Assembly (NCBI GenBank): GCA_964530325.1
Contig: CAZHAX010000005.1
Coordinates: 62,001 to 126,000 of the forward strand
Source: CAZHAX01 sp964530325
GTDB taxonomy: Bacteria > Chloroflexota > Anaerolineae > B4-G1
Direction of reading: 5' to 3'
Length of the DNA stretch: 64,000 nt
This document shows positions 16,526 through 25,497 of this stretch, piece after piece. Under the pieces are notes generated by a model. It was not told where the DNA came from. It worked only from the letters and a program-made list of their open reading frames with translations, and ran no database searches. Position numbers and translations under genes: made by a program. The stretch's first letter is position 1; each line of letters begins with the position of its first letter.

Positions 16526-18502
16526 CTAGCGATGGTGCTGTGGGCAGCTGACCGAGAGCGATACGACTTCCTCATCGCTGCCCTGCACGGCCCAGCGCTC
16601 TCCCGTCACCGGCTCCCAGAGCCCAAGGACGATGGTATACTCCCCCGGAGTGAGAGGGCCGAAACCGCGGCAATCGCGCATTGTCTCACCGGGCTGCCAC
16701 AGCCAGAAGGGCAACATGCCTAGCAGCGGGTAGCCGTCTGCCTGCGCCGCCAGCGAGCCGCTTCCGTCGAGCAGGTGAGCAAAGACAGTTACATCAGCCT
16801 CAACAGGGCTGGCTACTCGCCATAGCACTGTGAGATGCAGTTGGCCGGAGAGGTCGCAGGCGGACTCCGTGCTGAGCAGCTGCACCTGGCCCTCGAAGTC
16901 CGCCACAGCCTCTGTCTCCCGCCCTTCATCTACAGTGCCGCCTGCCTCTACCAGATGGATGCGCTCGTCGTCGTAGCGGGCGATAAACGCGGACCTGTTG
17001 CGGCGTATCGCTGGAGCGAGCTGGTCCCAATCGAGAAGGGGGCCCAGGAGCTCATAGCTGTAGGTAGCGGGATTGTCGGTGGCCACGACCCCGAAGGAGA
17101 CGGCCTCCCCGGCGTCGGCGATGCCCGCGTGCACGTAGACGATATCTGCGCCAGTAACACGCTGCGGCAGCGGGGTGACTCCCTCGAAGCCCAGCGGGTA
17201 CAATCGGTTGTGGGGGGTGAGGCGCATGGGCAGGTTGACGAGCAGTAGGGGGCGAGCGCTCTCCGCGGCCTGTGCGGAGTCCCAGATCGCCTCGCCCGCC
17301 AAGGAATAGAGGGCCACGCCGTGCAGCACGAACGCCGCCGCGGGCAGAAGCAGCGCCAGCGCCGTTACAGATGCGAGTGTCGCCTGCCATCTCGAGCGCA
17401 GCCCCAGGACGAGCGGGACCAGAGCAGCGGCCCAGGCGAGAGCGATTCCGGGCGCTGTGGTGTAGAGGAAGCGGGGCGCCAGCTCGAACCAGTCCGCCTG
17501 CATAGAGACGAGCGGTGGGAGGGAGAAGAGCGCTATCCAGCCCAAGGCCAGGAAGAGGGCGTCCCTCTGCGAGCGGAGCCCCGCCCAGACAAGCAGGCCG
17601 GCCGAGGGCAGGGCTACCAGCCAGAGACAGAGCTCCCGGTCCAGTCGGGCTGCTGAGGCGAGCAGCTGGGCCAGCGGAGCTACGGGATAGACGAGCCCCT
17701 GCACCACGAAGCCGGCGTTGCGCCTCAGGTCCTCTGCCTGCAGACCGAAGGTTGCAGTGCCCCCGCCGCGCATGTGCAGCCAGAAGGCGAATGTGGCGAG
17801 GAATAGGGTCAGGAAGCCGAATGGCCACCAGGATCGGCGGATCGCCCATCGTCGGGAGACTCGCCCGACAAGCTCGACGATCAGGACCAGCGGTGCCGCG
17901 AGCAGCCCAGCCTCGTAGTGGAAGGCTGCGAGGAGGCAGAGGATGGCGGCGAGAATGGGCCAGCGGGCCTGGCCAGTTCTGCGACCCTGTTCGTAGGAGA
18001 GCACGGCTCCTGCGGCGAGTGCAGCTACGATCGGATTGTAGACGGCGCCTGGCCACGCTATTGCCTGGCGAGCGAAGGGGAAGGCCGCGAACAGGGTGGT
18101 CGCCACCACAGCAGCCACTCGGCTCGATGTCTCACCGGAATCGCGCCGAAGCCACCGTGCGGCCAGAGCCCCTACCAGGACTGCCGCGGCGAAGTGAGCG
18201 ATGAGATTGAGGGCGTGGAGATTTGGGGAATCGAGACCCCCGAGTAGACCGCCCCACAGTCGCCACAGGCTGTACCACATGGGGCGGTAGTAGCCGTAGG
18301 GGCTGGTGCTGGTCCAGAGCTCCTGCCAGGAGATCGACTCCAGCCAGGGGACCTGCACCAGATCGTCCGAGAACAGGGGCAGCGATAGCGCCCTGCCGTA
18401 GAGCAGCAGCGTCAGCGCCAGGGCCAGCACCGCGGATAGGAAAAGCGGCCGGAAGAGGATATCCGGGGCGCACTTGGCCCTGTCTGCGGGCATCTTAGTC
18501 AT
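16526..18502 (-). CDS. Large polytopic membrane protein with C-terminal beta-sandwich module
   Basis: The 658-residue protein has about eleven to twelve membrane helices followed by an extracytoplasmic part of roughly 230 residues. The N-terminal loop SLPLFSDDLVQVPW carries acidic residues at the place where lipid-phosphate-dependent GT-C glycosyltransferases (PMT/GT39-like) keep their catalytic aspartates. This suggests, but does not prove, a GT-C function. The last 110 residues (LTVLWRVASPVEADVTVFAHLL ... PFWLWQPGETM) match the C-terminal modules of two other membrane proteins in this window. The start ATG at 18502 overlaps the 3' end of the GT4 gene by 8 bases, so the pair is translationally coupled. 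The phosphohexomutase follows after 31 bases. Confidence 0.75.
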   Translation of the reverse strand: MTKMPADRAKCAPDILFRPLFLSAVLALALTLLLYGRALSLPLFSDDLVQVPWLESISWQELWTSTSPYGYYRPMWYSLWRLWGGLLGGLDSPNLHALNLIAHFAAAVLVGALAARWLRRDSGETSSRVAAVVATTLFAAFPFARQAIAWPGAVYNPIVAALAAGAVLSYEQGRRTGQARWPILAAILCLLAAFHYEAGLLAAPLVLIVELVGRVSRRWAIRRSWWPFGFLTLFLATFAFWLHMRGGGTATFGLQAEDLRRNAGFVVQGLVYPVAPLAQLLASAARLDRELCLWLVALPSAGLLVWAGLRSQRDALFLALGWIALFSLPPLVSMQADWFELAPRFLYTTAPGIALAWAAALVPLVLGLRSRWQATLASVTALALLLPAAAFVLHGVALYSLAGEAIWDSAQAAESARPLLLVNLPMRLTPHNRLYPLGFEGVTPLPQRVTGADIVYVHAGIADAGEAVSFGVVATDNPATYSYELLGPLLDWDQLAPAIRRNRSAFIARYDDERIHLVEAGGTVDEGRETEAVADFEGQVQLLSTESACDLSGQLHLTVLWRVASPVEADVTVFAHLLDGSGSLAAQADGYPLLGMLPFWLWQPGETMRDCRGFGPLTPGEYTIVLGLWEPVTGERWAVQGSDEEVVSLSVSCPQHHR

Positions 18503-19622
18503 GCCGCTCACCGGCCCGCGCGGCGGCGATCTCACGGTAGACCTGGACGGTGCGCGAGGCTACCAGGTGCTGCGTGAACTGGGCCTCCACCCTCCGGCGG
18601 CCCCGGTGGGTCAGGTCAGCCCACAGGCGGGGATCGTGCTGCAACCGGTAGAGGTGCTGTGCCAGCGCCGCGCTGTCGCCTTCCGGGAATGTCAGCCCGG
18701 CGTCGCCGATGACCCCCGGGATCTCACCCGATTGAGAGCCGACGACGGGCGTACCGCAGGCCATGGCCTCGATGAGCACGCGTCCGAACTGCTCGACCCA
18801 GTTGCGCCGCGAAAGCGAGGGCAGGACCAACGCGTCCAGACTATGGTAGAATGCCGGCATGTCGCCGCTGTGGAGCTCGTCCAGCCAGGAGATCCGGTCG
18901 GCAAGGCGCAGCGACGTCGCCATCTGCTTTAGCCGAGCACGCGCCGGGCCACGGCCCAGGATGGAGGCGCGGAAGGACGTGTCCAATTCGGTCAGGGCCC
19001 GCAGCAGGACGCCGATTCCCTTCTCCGGTACCAGCCTTCCGGCGAACCCGACCACGAACGGGGCGTCCTTCTCCCTCCGAGGCCGGCGGGGAGTGAATAT
19101 CGCGGTGTCCACACCGAATTGCGGCACTATCGCCAGCGGGCCGCTGTATCCCTTGTGCCGCCATGCGGCCTCCGCGCCCGCCGACCCCACGAGAGCGTAG
19201 TCTGCGCTGTGGATGCTGTACCTCTCGAATAGGCTGAAGGGAAAGGGATAGCGGCGGACGAGGTTCTGCCAGGAAAACCAGAGCGTGCGACAGCCGGCCC
19301 GCTTGGCTAGGCGCAGAGCATGGTAGGTGGCCAGGTTGTACGGTTCCTCGTCCACGTGCACTATGTCGGGGTTGACTGAGCGGATTCGTCTGGCCAAGGA
19401 TGGGTAGAAGTGGAGATGGTAGCTGCCGTTGAAGGCCAAGTGCTCAGTCACCAGGTTGTAGCCAGCTGTGTGGGCACGCTCCAGCGTTATCATACGAGTG
19501 CCGTCGTGCCAGGAGGGCGGTACGGCGACCGTCAGTTCTACGTCGGGGGAGCGGGCGATCTCCTCCAACTTGCGCTGGTAGGCGCCAACTAGACAGGCCT
19601 TGGAGAGCATCAGAACGCGCAT
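18495..19622 (-). CDS. Glycosyltransferase family 4 (GT-B fold)
   Basis: The 375-residue enzyme has the two-domain GT-B pattern of GT4 retaining glycosyltransferases. It has an N-terminal acceptor domain with DIVHVDEEPYNLATYHAL, then GFAGRLVPEKGIGVLLRA, which contacts the nucleotide sugar. The EX7E-type motif follows within EQFGRVLIEAMACGTPVVGSQ. It probably adds a hexose from UDP- or GDP-sugar to a lipid-linked or polymer acceptor at the inner face of the membrane. It leads a three-gene minus-strand unit with a large membrane protein and a phosphohexomutase. No good ribosome binding site is seen before the ATG at 19622. Confidence 0.88.
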   Translation of the reverse strand: MRVLMLSKACLVGAYQRKLEEIARSPDVELTVAVPPSWHDGTRMITLERAHTAGYNLVTEHLAFNGSYHLHFYPSLARRIRSVNPDIVHVDEEPYNLATYHALRLAKRAGCRTLWFSWQNLVRRYPFPFSLFERYSIHSADYALVGSAGAEAAWRHKGYSGPLAIVPQFGVDTAIFTPRRPRREKDAPFVVGFAGRLVPEKGIGVLLRALTELDTSFRASILGRGPARARLKQMATSLRLADRISWLDELHSGDMPAFYHSLDALVLPSLSRRNWVEQFGRVLIEAMACGTPVVGSQSGEIPGVIGDAGLTFPEGDSAALAQHLYRLQHDPRLWADLTHRGRRRVEAQFTQHLVASRTVQVYREIAAARAGERHD

Positions 19623-19655
19623 TATGTAGACAAGAGAGGTGCGATGTGAGCTCCG

Positions 19656-19683
19656 TTGACGGGCTTCTGCATTGTGCTATAAT
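19656..19683 (+). promoter_or_regulatory. Promoter of the first LysM surface protein
   Basis: TTGACG (19656-19661) and TATAAT (19678-19683) are spaced by 16 bases, with an extended TGTGC before the -10. The transcript should start near 19690. Confidence 0.75.
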
Positions 19684-19689
19684 TCCTAT

Positions 19690-19959
19690 GGTTTGGCAAG
19701 TGGACCGGCCAGTAGCGTGTACAGCACAAGGCTACGGCGGGCTCTGCGGGGAGATTTCCGGAGGGAGGCGCGCATAGGCTCAAGGGGCACGGAGAAGCGG
19801 AACGCGAGGGCGCCGCAAGCAGCGCCCAGCCCTTTGGGCGTCAAGGTACTGTCCAACTCAACAAGCTACGCGGGTCCAACTCGCCGATCGAGCAGCAGGG
19901 CGATTGGTGGCCAGAGGTGGCGCAGGCGCAAGTCTGATATGGCGCACGGGAGGGGGCCG
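19690..19959 (+). other. Long 5' leader of the LysM surface protein gene
   Basis: About 270 bases lie between the predicted start of transcription and the ATG at 19960. The leader contains several G+C-rich inverted segments, for example AGGGCGCCGCAAGCAGCGCCC near 19806. I could not match it to any riboswitch family by eye. The frame is open through it, but codon use is unlike that of a secreted protein, so I read it as untranslated. Confidence 0.4.
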
Positions 19960-21717
19960 ATGGTTAGACGGCGTAGGATGGCGGGCATTCTTATGGTGGC
20001 CGCCTTGATGGGGACGGTACCGATTCTCAGCCTGGCCGGCCCCCCTGCATCTGAGCAGCAGACAGACGACGGCAACCTGCTGCATAACCCCGGCTTCGAA
20101 GGGCCGTACGTAGTCGGTCTTGTTCACGTAAACGACTGGATCTTCCGGGACAACATCTTCACTCCCGAAGGCTGGGTCACCTGGTGGCGCCAGGGCATCG
20201 GCGATGGCGGCGAGTTCGGCCAGCCCGAAGTGCAGGTGATCGCTGCCGACCACCCGAACTACGGGTACGACGCAGCACTCCCCCGCATCTACTCTGGATT
20301 CCAGGCTCTCAAGGTCTTCAATATGTGGCGGCCCCAGGATGCCGGCATCTATCAGTGCGTGCATGGACTCCAGCCTGGGGCGACCGTGCAGCTGACCGCC
20401 TACGCGCACGCCTGGACCTGCGACAGCGATCAGAATCTTGGCTACACCTGCGTTCACCCTTGGAATCAGATCACCTTCCAGGTGGGCATCGAGTCTAACG
20501 GCGTAGCGGATCCCTTCTCACCGATGATCATATGGGCGCCGCCAAGCCCCGGCATGATAGCCCCTGACCACTTCCAGATGATAGGGCCGGCCACCGCCCG
20601 CGTAGGCGCAGGGGGCAGCGTCTGCGTCTACCTTCGTTCCCAGGCCAAGTGGGGCTTCCAGCACCTGGACGCCTACTGGGATGAGACAAGCCTGGTCTAC
20701 GTTGACGGAACGGCTGCGCCAACGAACACGCCGATTCCCCCTGAACCGACAGCCACGCCTCAACAGGATCCGCCCACAGCGACGCCGAGCCCGCCAGATA
20801 CGGCGACTCCGGTGGACACGACTCCCACGGCGACACCTAGCCCGACCGCCGTGCCGGAGACGGCGACGCCGAGACCCACGGCAACTCCCTGGCACACGCC
20901 CACACCGCGACCCGACGGAAGCGTCGTGCACATCGTAAGGGCGGGCGATACGCTGTCCAGCATCAGCCGGACATACGGGGTCTCAGTCGACCAGATCAGG
21001 CAGCTCAACCAGGGCTCGATAGGACCAGGCGACCTGATCCTGGTCGGCCAGGAGCTGGTCGTGGCTCTCGCCGTCGCTCCGTACACAGCGACGCCCACGG
21101 CTACCGTGGAGCCGACCGCCGAGGGCGACGATGTCCAGCCCGCCGAGGGAGGGCAGGACACGCTGCCACCCGAGGAGTCGGCCGCCCGAGACATGGAACC
21201 CTTGGAAGGGTTCGGTTCCCTGTGCGTGTTGTGCTTCCATGACCACAACCTGGATACATACAGGGACGGGATCGTTGAGGAGCTGCTTCCGGGTGGGCGG
21301 TTTGTTGTCACAGGACCTGCGGGAGTGGTGGGCGAGTACACGTGCGATGGGGTAACAGAGCCGTACTGTTTCTCGGGGCTGGCGGCCGGGCACTATCGAG
21401 TCGAGTACGAGCCTCCAGCCGGGTTCCTGGCTAGTGGTCCGGTGGAGTGGGCGCTGCCGCTAGCCGCCGACGCCGTCTTCTACCACTCGTTCGGGGCAGT
21501 GCTTCCGGAGGCGGCCGATGCCTCAGCCATAGCCGACGAAGGCCCAGAGACCGCCGAGAGCTCGGATGTGGGGTCAGTGGCGCCGGTGGCCCGATTGACG
21601 CTGCAGGACATGCTGCAGGGCTTGGTCAGCGTCAGCGGGGTTCTAGTACTGGGTTTGTCCGGCATGGCAGGGGCGCTGTTCTACGTGAGCAGGAGAATGG
21701 CCAGGGAAGAGGCATAG
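19960..21717 (+). CDS. Secreted LysM protein with N-terminal lectin-like domain and C-terminal anchor
   Basis: The 585-residue product has a Sec signal peptide (VRRRRMAGILMVAALMGTV, cleavage near SLAG). A beta-rich domain of about 230 residues follows, beginning LLHNPGFEGPYVVG and containing VQVIAADHPNYGYDA. Its layout is similar to carbohydrate-binding modules. Then come a Thr/Pro-rich linker, a LysM domain (HIVRAGDTLSSISRTYGVS) that should bind peptidoglycan or chitin-like glycans, and a Cna/SdrD-like domain with DHNLDTYRDG and EYTCDGVTEPYCF. The protein ends in a membrane helix with a basic tail (SRRMAREEA). ATG 19960 is chosen for its GGGAGGGGG box and because it opens the signal peptide. 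A paralogue lies at 23955-25469. It is probably anchored by its tail and bound to the wall by LysM. Confidence 0.8.
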   Translation: MVRRRRMAGILMVAALMGTVPILSLAGPPASEQQTDDGNLLHNPGFEGPYVVGLVHVNDWIFRDNIFTPEGWVTWWRQGIGDGGEFGQPEVQVIAADHPNYGYDAALPRIYSGFQALKVFNMWRPQDAGIYQCVHGLQPGATVQLTAYAHAWTCDSDQNLGYTCVHPWNQITFQVGIESNGVADPFSPMIIWAPPSPGMIAPDHFQMIGPATARVGAGGSVCVYLRSQAKWGFQHLDAYWDETSLVYVDGTAAPTNTPIPPEPTATPQQDPPTATPSPPDTATPVDTTPTATPSPTAVPETATPRPTATPWHTPTPRPDGSVVHIVRAGDTLSSISRTYGVSVDQIRQLNQGSIGPGDLILVGQELVVALAVAPYTATPTATVEPTAEGDDVQPAEGGQDTLPPEESAARDMEPLEGFGSLCVLCFHDHNLDTYRDGIVEELLPGGRFVVTGPAGVVGEYTCDGVTEPYCFSGLAAGHYRVEYEPPAGFLASGPVEWALPLAADAVFYHSFGAVLPEAADASAIADEGPETAESSDVGSVAPVARLTLQDMLQGLVSVSGVLVLGLSGMAGALFYVSRRMAREEA

Positions 21718-21740
21718 GTCGAAGGCCAGCTGACCGCGAT

Positions 21741-21778
21741 GGCCGCCGGGCCCTTCCCGGCGGCCTGGTGTTTGTTAT
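21741..21778 (+). terminator. Rho-independent terminator after the first LysM gene
   Basis: GGCCGCCGGG (21741-21750) and CCCGGCGGCC (21756-21765) form a perfect 10-bp stem with a 5-base loop, followed by the T-rich stretch TGGTGTTTGTTAT. Confidence 0.75.
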
Positions 21779-21824
21779 CTCGCAGGGGTAGGAATCCGGC
21801 TGCAGCAGGGGGCGGACGCGTCCT

Positions 21825-21852
21825 TTGACAGGGTTAGGCATTGTGCTATAAT
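21825..21852 (+). promoter_or_regulatory. Promoter of the GT39-like gene
   Basis: TTGACA (21825-21830) and TATAAT (21847-21852) are spaced by 16 bases, with TGTGC before the -10. The next in-frame start codon, GTG at 21865, is only about six bases from the predicted transcript start. Confidence 0.75.
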
Positions 21853-21864
21853 TCGCGGGCTTCG

Positions 21865-23871
21865 GTGGGCTCGGGGGATGAAGGTGGCTCGTTCCTTCGC
21901 GGGCGCTGGCTGAGGCGGGATTGGGTGCTGGTCGCGCTGCTGACGGCGCTGGCAGCACTGCTGCGGCTGTTGTGGCTGAGCGATATTCCGCCTGGCCTGT
22001 ACCACGACGAGGGATACAATGGCTTGGACGCGCTGCGTGTCCTCTCCGGTGAGTGGCCGGTGTACTTCCCGGCCAACAACGGTCGCGAGCCAGCCCTAAT
22101 CTACATAATCGCCGTGACGGTGGGTCTGGTAGGTCGCACTCCGGGTGCTCTGCGCCTGGCCGCGGCGGCCTGTGGTACCTTTACAATCCCAGCCACATAC
22201 GTGATGGCACGGACCTGGTTCAGCAGGCGCGTGGCCTTGTTAGGGACCGCCGTCCTGGCGGTCACGTTCTGGCACGTGCATCTGAGCCGAATCGGCTTTC
22301 GAGCGATCACGCTTCCGCTGGCCATGGCGCTCGCCCTATGGACGGGGGCCCGCGCCTACCGCTCGGGAAGGGTGCGTGATTGGCTGCTGTGTGGCGTCCT
22401 ATACGGTGTCTGCTTCTATACATATCTTCCGGCCCGCTTCTCTCTGATCGCCCTGCTGGCCTGCGGGTTTCTGCTTGCTGTGGCGGGAAGAGGAAGGCGG
22501 CTCTGGCCCGGTGTGGTCTGGTTTGTCGCCGGCGCGGCGCTGGCGATAGCACCTCTCGCCGTGTACGCCATCGGCAACTGGGACCAGGTGATGGGGCGTG
22601 CCGGTCAGGTGTCCGTGTTCAACCCTGCCATAAACGGGGGTGATCTGTGGGGCACGCTGGCTCGGCAACTCGTCCGTACGTTGGGGATGTTCTTCGTCCG
22701 CGGCGATACCATAGCCCGACACAACCTGCCTGGGAGGCCGGTGTTCGATCCGGTCCTTGGGGCGGCGATGGTAATTGGGGCTGTGCAGATAGTGAGAAAC
22801 CGCCGGCGGTCGCTGGCTCCGGCGCTGACCGGGGTGTGGGTGGCCGTGATGGTCATTCCTACATGGGTGGCCGAGGACGCGCCGCACTTCCTGCGCGCGG
22901 TTGGGGTGCTCCCGCTACTTCCCTTTCTTCCCGCAGTCGGTTTGGACGCAGCGATAGGCTGGCTGGAGAGGCGCAGCCTGGCCAAGTGGGGAAAGGTGCT
23001 GGTCTGTGGCGTTCTTCTCCTCGGTCTTGGCTTGACGATACGCGACTACTTCCTGGTCTACGCGAAAGGCGTCGACGTGGCGTACGCGTTCGAGGATGCG
23101 GCGACTGCTCTGGCCGCAGAGGCCAACAGATTCATCGGCTCTGGGTGGGATGGCGACGGCCTATCGGAATCGAACGGCGAGCTGCCGGAGAGGACGGTTT
23201 TCATCGACAGCCGTCTATGCGAGGAGTGGGCGGCCATACCGTTCCTTGTCCCGCAGAGCGAAGCAGTTGTTGTCGCCTCCGAGCAAGCTGCATCATCGAT
23301 GGGGACGGATCGACAGGGAGGTGTGCTGCTCCTGGCGTGGCCGTACGGAGAGGTCGAGCGCTTCCTGGCTGCGCTTCCGCTTGATAGCGTGATTGAGGCC
23401 CATAGAGGGCCCCTTGCCCGCGGCGATCTGGAGGAGGAGGCGAGCACGGCCTACGTTGCCTACGCTGCGCTTCCGGGCACCGCAGACCCAAGCGGCCGGC
23501 TGGCCTATTTCGGGGATTCGATTGCACTGGTCGGCTACGAGATCGATGCAGACTCGGACGATTGGCAGGTGACTCTGCGGTGGGAGGCGCTGGCGAGTCT
23601 AGGAGAGAGCTACACGGTATTTGTGCACTTGCTCGGCAGTGACCGCATTCTTGCGCAGCACGATGGATTGCCGGCTGGAGGGCTGTATACCACCGCTCAG
23701 TGGCGACCAGGCGATGTGATTGTGGACCGCCATTTGCTTGATACGCGGGGGGAGATCCTGGACGACGAGCCGGGCCTCGTGGTTGGGCTTTACATCTGGC
23801 CGACTATGGATCGGCTTCCGGCGAACTTGCCGTCGGGTGAGTTGCTGGGACATGAATTCACGCTAAGATAA
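21865..23871 (+). CDS. GT39/PMT-like polytopic glycosyltransferase with C-terminal beta-sandwich
   Basis: The 668-residue protein has about eleven membrane helices and an early extracytoplasmic loop IPPGLYHDEGYNGLDALR. Its Asp-Glu pair is the catalytic hallmark of dolichyl- or polyprenyl-phosphate sugar:protein mannosyltransferases (GT39/GT83). It likely transfers a sugar from a lipid phosphate to a protein or lipid acceptor outside the membrane. The last 120 residues form a soluble module (TLRWEALASLGESYTVFVHLLG ... TTAQWRPGDVIVDRH) shared with two other membrane proteins here. The start is doubtful. GTG 21865 is used because the promoter excludes the upstream TTG, and GTG 21925 would cut close to the first helix. 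It sits between the two LysM paralogues. Confidence 0.8.
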   Translation: MGSGDEGGSFLRGRWLRRDWVLVALLTALAALLRLLWLSDIPPGLYHDEGYNGLDALRVLSGEWPVYFPANNGREPALIYIIAVTVGLVGRTPGALRLAAAACGTFTIPATYVMARTWFSRRVALLGTAVLAVTFWHVHLSRIGFRAITLPLAMALALWTGARAYRSGRVRDWLLCGVLYGVCFYTYLPARFSLIALLACGFLLAVAGRGRRLWPGVVWFVAGAALAIAPLAVYAIGNWDQVMGRAGQVSVFNPAINGGDLWGTLARQLVRTLGMFFVRGDTIARHNLPGRPVFDPVLGAAMVIGAVQIVRNRRRSLAPALTGVWVAVMVIPTWVAEDAPHFLRAVGVLPLLPFLPAVGLDAAIGWLERRSLAKWGKVLVCGVLLLGLGLTIRDYFLVYAKGVDVAYAFEDAATALAAEANRFIGSGWDGDGLSESNGELPERTVFIDSRLCEEWAAIPFLVPQSEAVVVASEQAASSMGTDRQGGVLLLAWPYGEVERFLAALPLDSVIEAHRGPLARGDLEEEASTAYVAYAALPGTADPSGRLAYFGDSIALVGYEIDADSDDWQVTLRWEALASLGESYTVFVHLLGSDRILAQHDGLPAGGLYTTAQWRPGDVIVDRHLLDTRGEILDDEPGLVVGLYIWPTMDRLPANLPSGELLGHEFTLR

Positions 23872-23954
23872 CGAAGCGAGCCGGCGGATTCGCGCCCCCA
23901 CTGGTCCTGTCTGGTCGGGGAAGGGGCGGCCGTCGGCCGAAGAGGAGGAATCTG

Positions 23955-25469
23955 ATGATCAGAGCACGCACAATTGCTACTACACTGCTAGTAGTCGCCG
24001 CCGTTGGCGCTATTGCCGCAACCGGTGTGGCGGCGCGCGAGTCGGCCGCGCCCAGCGGACAGACAAACCGGCTGCAGAACCCTGGCATCGAAGGGCCGTA
24101 TATCGTAAGTCAGGTGCACGTGCAGGACGGTCAATTCCGTGACAACATATTCACTCCCGAGGGATGGGTAACGTGGTGGCGCATAGGACACGGTGAAGGC
24201 GGCGAGTGGGGTCAGCCGGAGGTGCAGGTGATCGCGGCGGATCACCCCAACTATGGCTACGAAGCGGAACTGCCGCGCATCCACAGCGGCAACCAGTCGC
24301 TCAAGTTCTTCACCATGTACCGCCCCCACGATGGTGGGCTCTATCAGTACGTTCCTGGGCTGCAGCCAGGCTCCACCGTTGAGTTCGCCGCGTGGGCTCA
24401 CGCCTGGACCTGCGACAACCACGACCGGATAGGCTACACGTGCATGCTCCCCGATGAGCAGATCAGCCTTCAGGTGGGTATCGAGCCGAACGGCAATTGC
24501 GACCCCTTCTCACCGAGTGTCATCTGGGCGCCGGGCGGAGGCGGCCAGATTGCGCCGGACCAGTGGGCGGTCATCGGGCCGGTCAGTGCCCGCGTGGGCG
24601 GCAGCGGTGCGGTGTGCGTCTTCACGCGCTCGCTTGCGAAGTGGGGCTATGCTCACCTGGATTCCTACTGGGATGACCACAGTCTGATAGTGACCGCTGC
24701 CGCCAGGCTGCCTACCTCCACTCCCGCGCCGACTGCCACACCGCGCAGCACGCCGACCCCGCGGGGAGATGGCTCGATCATTCACGTCGTGGAGGACGGT
24801 GAGACGCTCGCGATCATTTCCAGGATGTACGGCTTGGATGCGGACGCAGTACGTGGGCTGAACGCTGGATCGCTTGGCGAGAGCGACGCGATAGAGGTTG
24901 GCCAGGAGATCGTGATCGCGCCTCCGGTGGCGACGCCCACCCCTGAGCCCATATTCTCTGTCTGCGTGGTGGCCTTCAACGATCGAGACGGCGACGAAAG
25001 CTGGGATGATTCCTCGGAGGAGATGCTGCCCGGCTCGCACATAGCCCTCTCCAACGGGTCCGGCGTTGTCGGCGAGTACGTGTCCGACGGCCTCAGCGAG
25101 CCCTACTGCTTTGAGGATCTCGCTCCCGGCAGCTATGACGTGATGCACAAGGCGCCTGACGGCTACGAGCTCGTTGGAACCGGCAGCCAGACTGCAGAGG
25201 CCAGCGCAGAGGTGCCGCCTATCGTGGCCCTGGGTTGCACTCGGGGCGGGGCGGCCGCTGCCGAGCCGACCTCCACGCCTGCCGCTGTGGCGGAGATCTC
25301 ATCGGACGTAGTGTCGAACGGGGGCTCGAACGGCTCTGGCGACGGAGAGGCCTCCGACTCCGCAGGGCAGATCGTCCTTTCCGCCGTTTCCGAGATCAGC
25401 GGACTGCTGATACTCGTCCTGGCGGCTGGAATGGGGGCGCTATTCTACTTCGAACGGCGGAAGGCCTAG
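23955..25469 (+). CDS. Secreted LysM protein, paralogue of the 19960-21717 product
   Basis: The 504-residue protein has the same order of parts as its paralogue 2.2 kb upstream. It starts with a signal peptide (MIRARTIATTLLVVAAVGAI). The N-terminal domain is nearly colinear, with NIFTPEGWVTWWR, VQVIAADHPNYGYEAELPRI and AHAWTCDNHDRIGYTC. A shorter TP linker, a LysM domain (IIHVVEDGETLAIISRMYG), a DRDGDESWDDSSEEMLPG beta domain and a C-terminal membrane helix with the tail ERRKA complete it. The start ATG has an AGGAGG box. Conserved cysteine pairs in the first domain (WTCD ... GYTC) may form a disulphide. It lies between two membrane glycosyltransferase-like genes, which suggests that its TP-rich linker could be a glycosylation target. 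That is inference. Confidence 0.8.
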   Translation: MIRARTIATTLLVVAAVGAIAATGVAARESAAPSGQTNRLQNPGIEGPYIVSQVHVQDGQFRDNIFTPEGWVTWWRIGHGEGGEWGQPEVQVIAADHPNYGYEAELPRIHSGNQSLKFFTMYRPHDGGLYQYVPGLQPGSTVEFAAWAHAWTCDNHDRIGYTCMLPDEQISLQVGIEPNGNCDPFSPSVIWAPGGGGQIAPDQWAVIGPVSARVGGSGAVCVFTRSLAKWGYAHLDSYWDDHSLIVTAAARLPTSTPAPTATPRSTPTPRGDGSIIHVVEDGETLAIISRMYGLDADAVRGLNAGSLGESDAIEVGQEIVIAPPVATPTPEPIFSVCVVAFNDRDGDESWDDSSEEMLPGSHIALSNGSGVVGEYVSDGLSEPYCFEDLAPGSYDVMHKAPDGYELVGTGSQTAEASAEVPPIVALGCTRGGAAAAEPTSTPAAVAEISSDVVSNGGSNGSGDGEASDSAGQIVLSAVSEISGLLILVLAAGMGALFYFERRKA

Positions 25470-25497
25470 CCAGGCCTGGTTCGCCGGGAGGACCAGC

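Noticed and set aside
19690..19959. Cyclic-di-GMP riboswitch in the LysM leader
   Set aside because: I looked for the conserved GEMM core and could not find it; the leader stays unassigned.
20707..20930. Short tandem repeats in DNA near the LysM gene, considered as CRISPR or minisatellite
   Set aside because: They encode the Thr/Pro-rich linker; units are irregular, 6-12 bases and without spacers, so they reflect protein composition.
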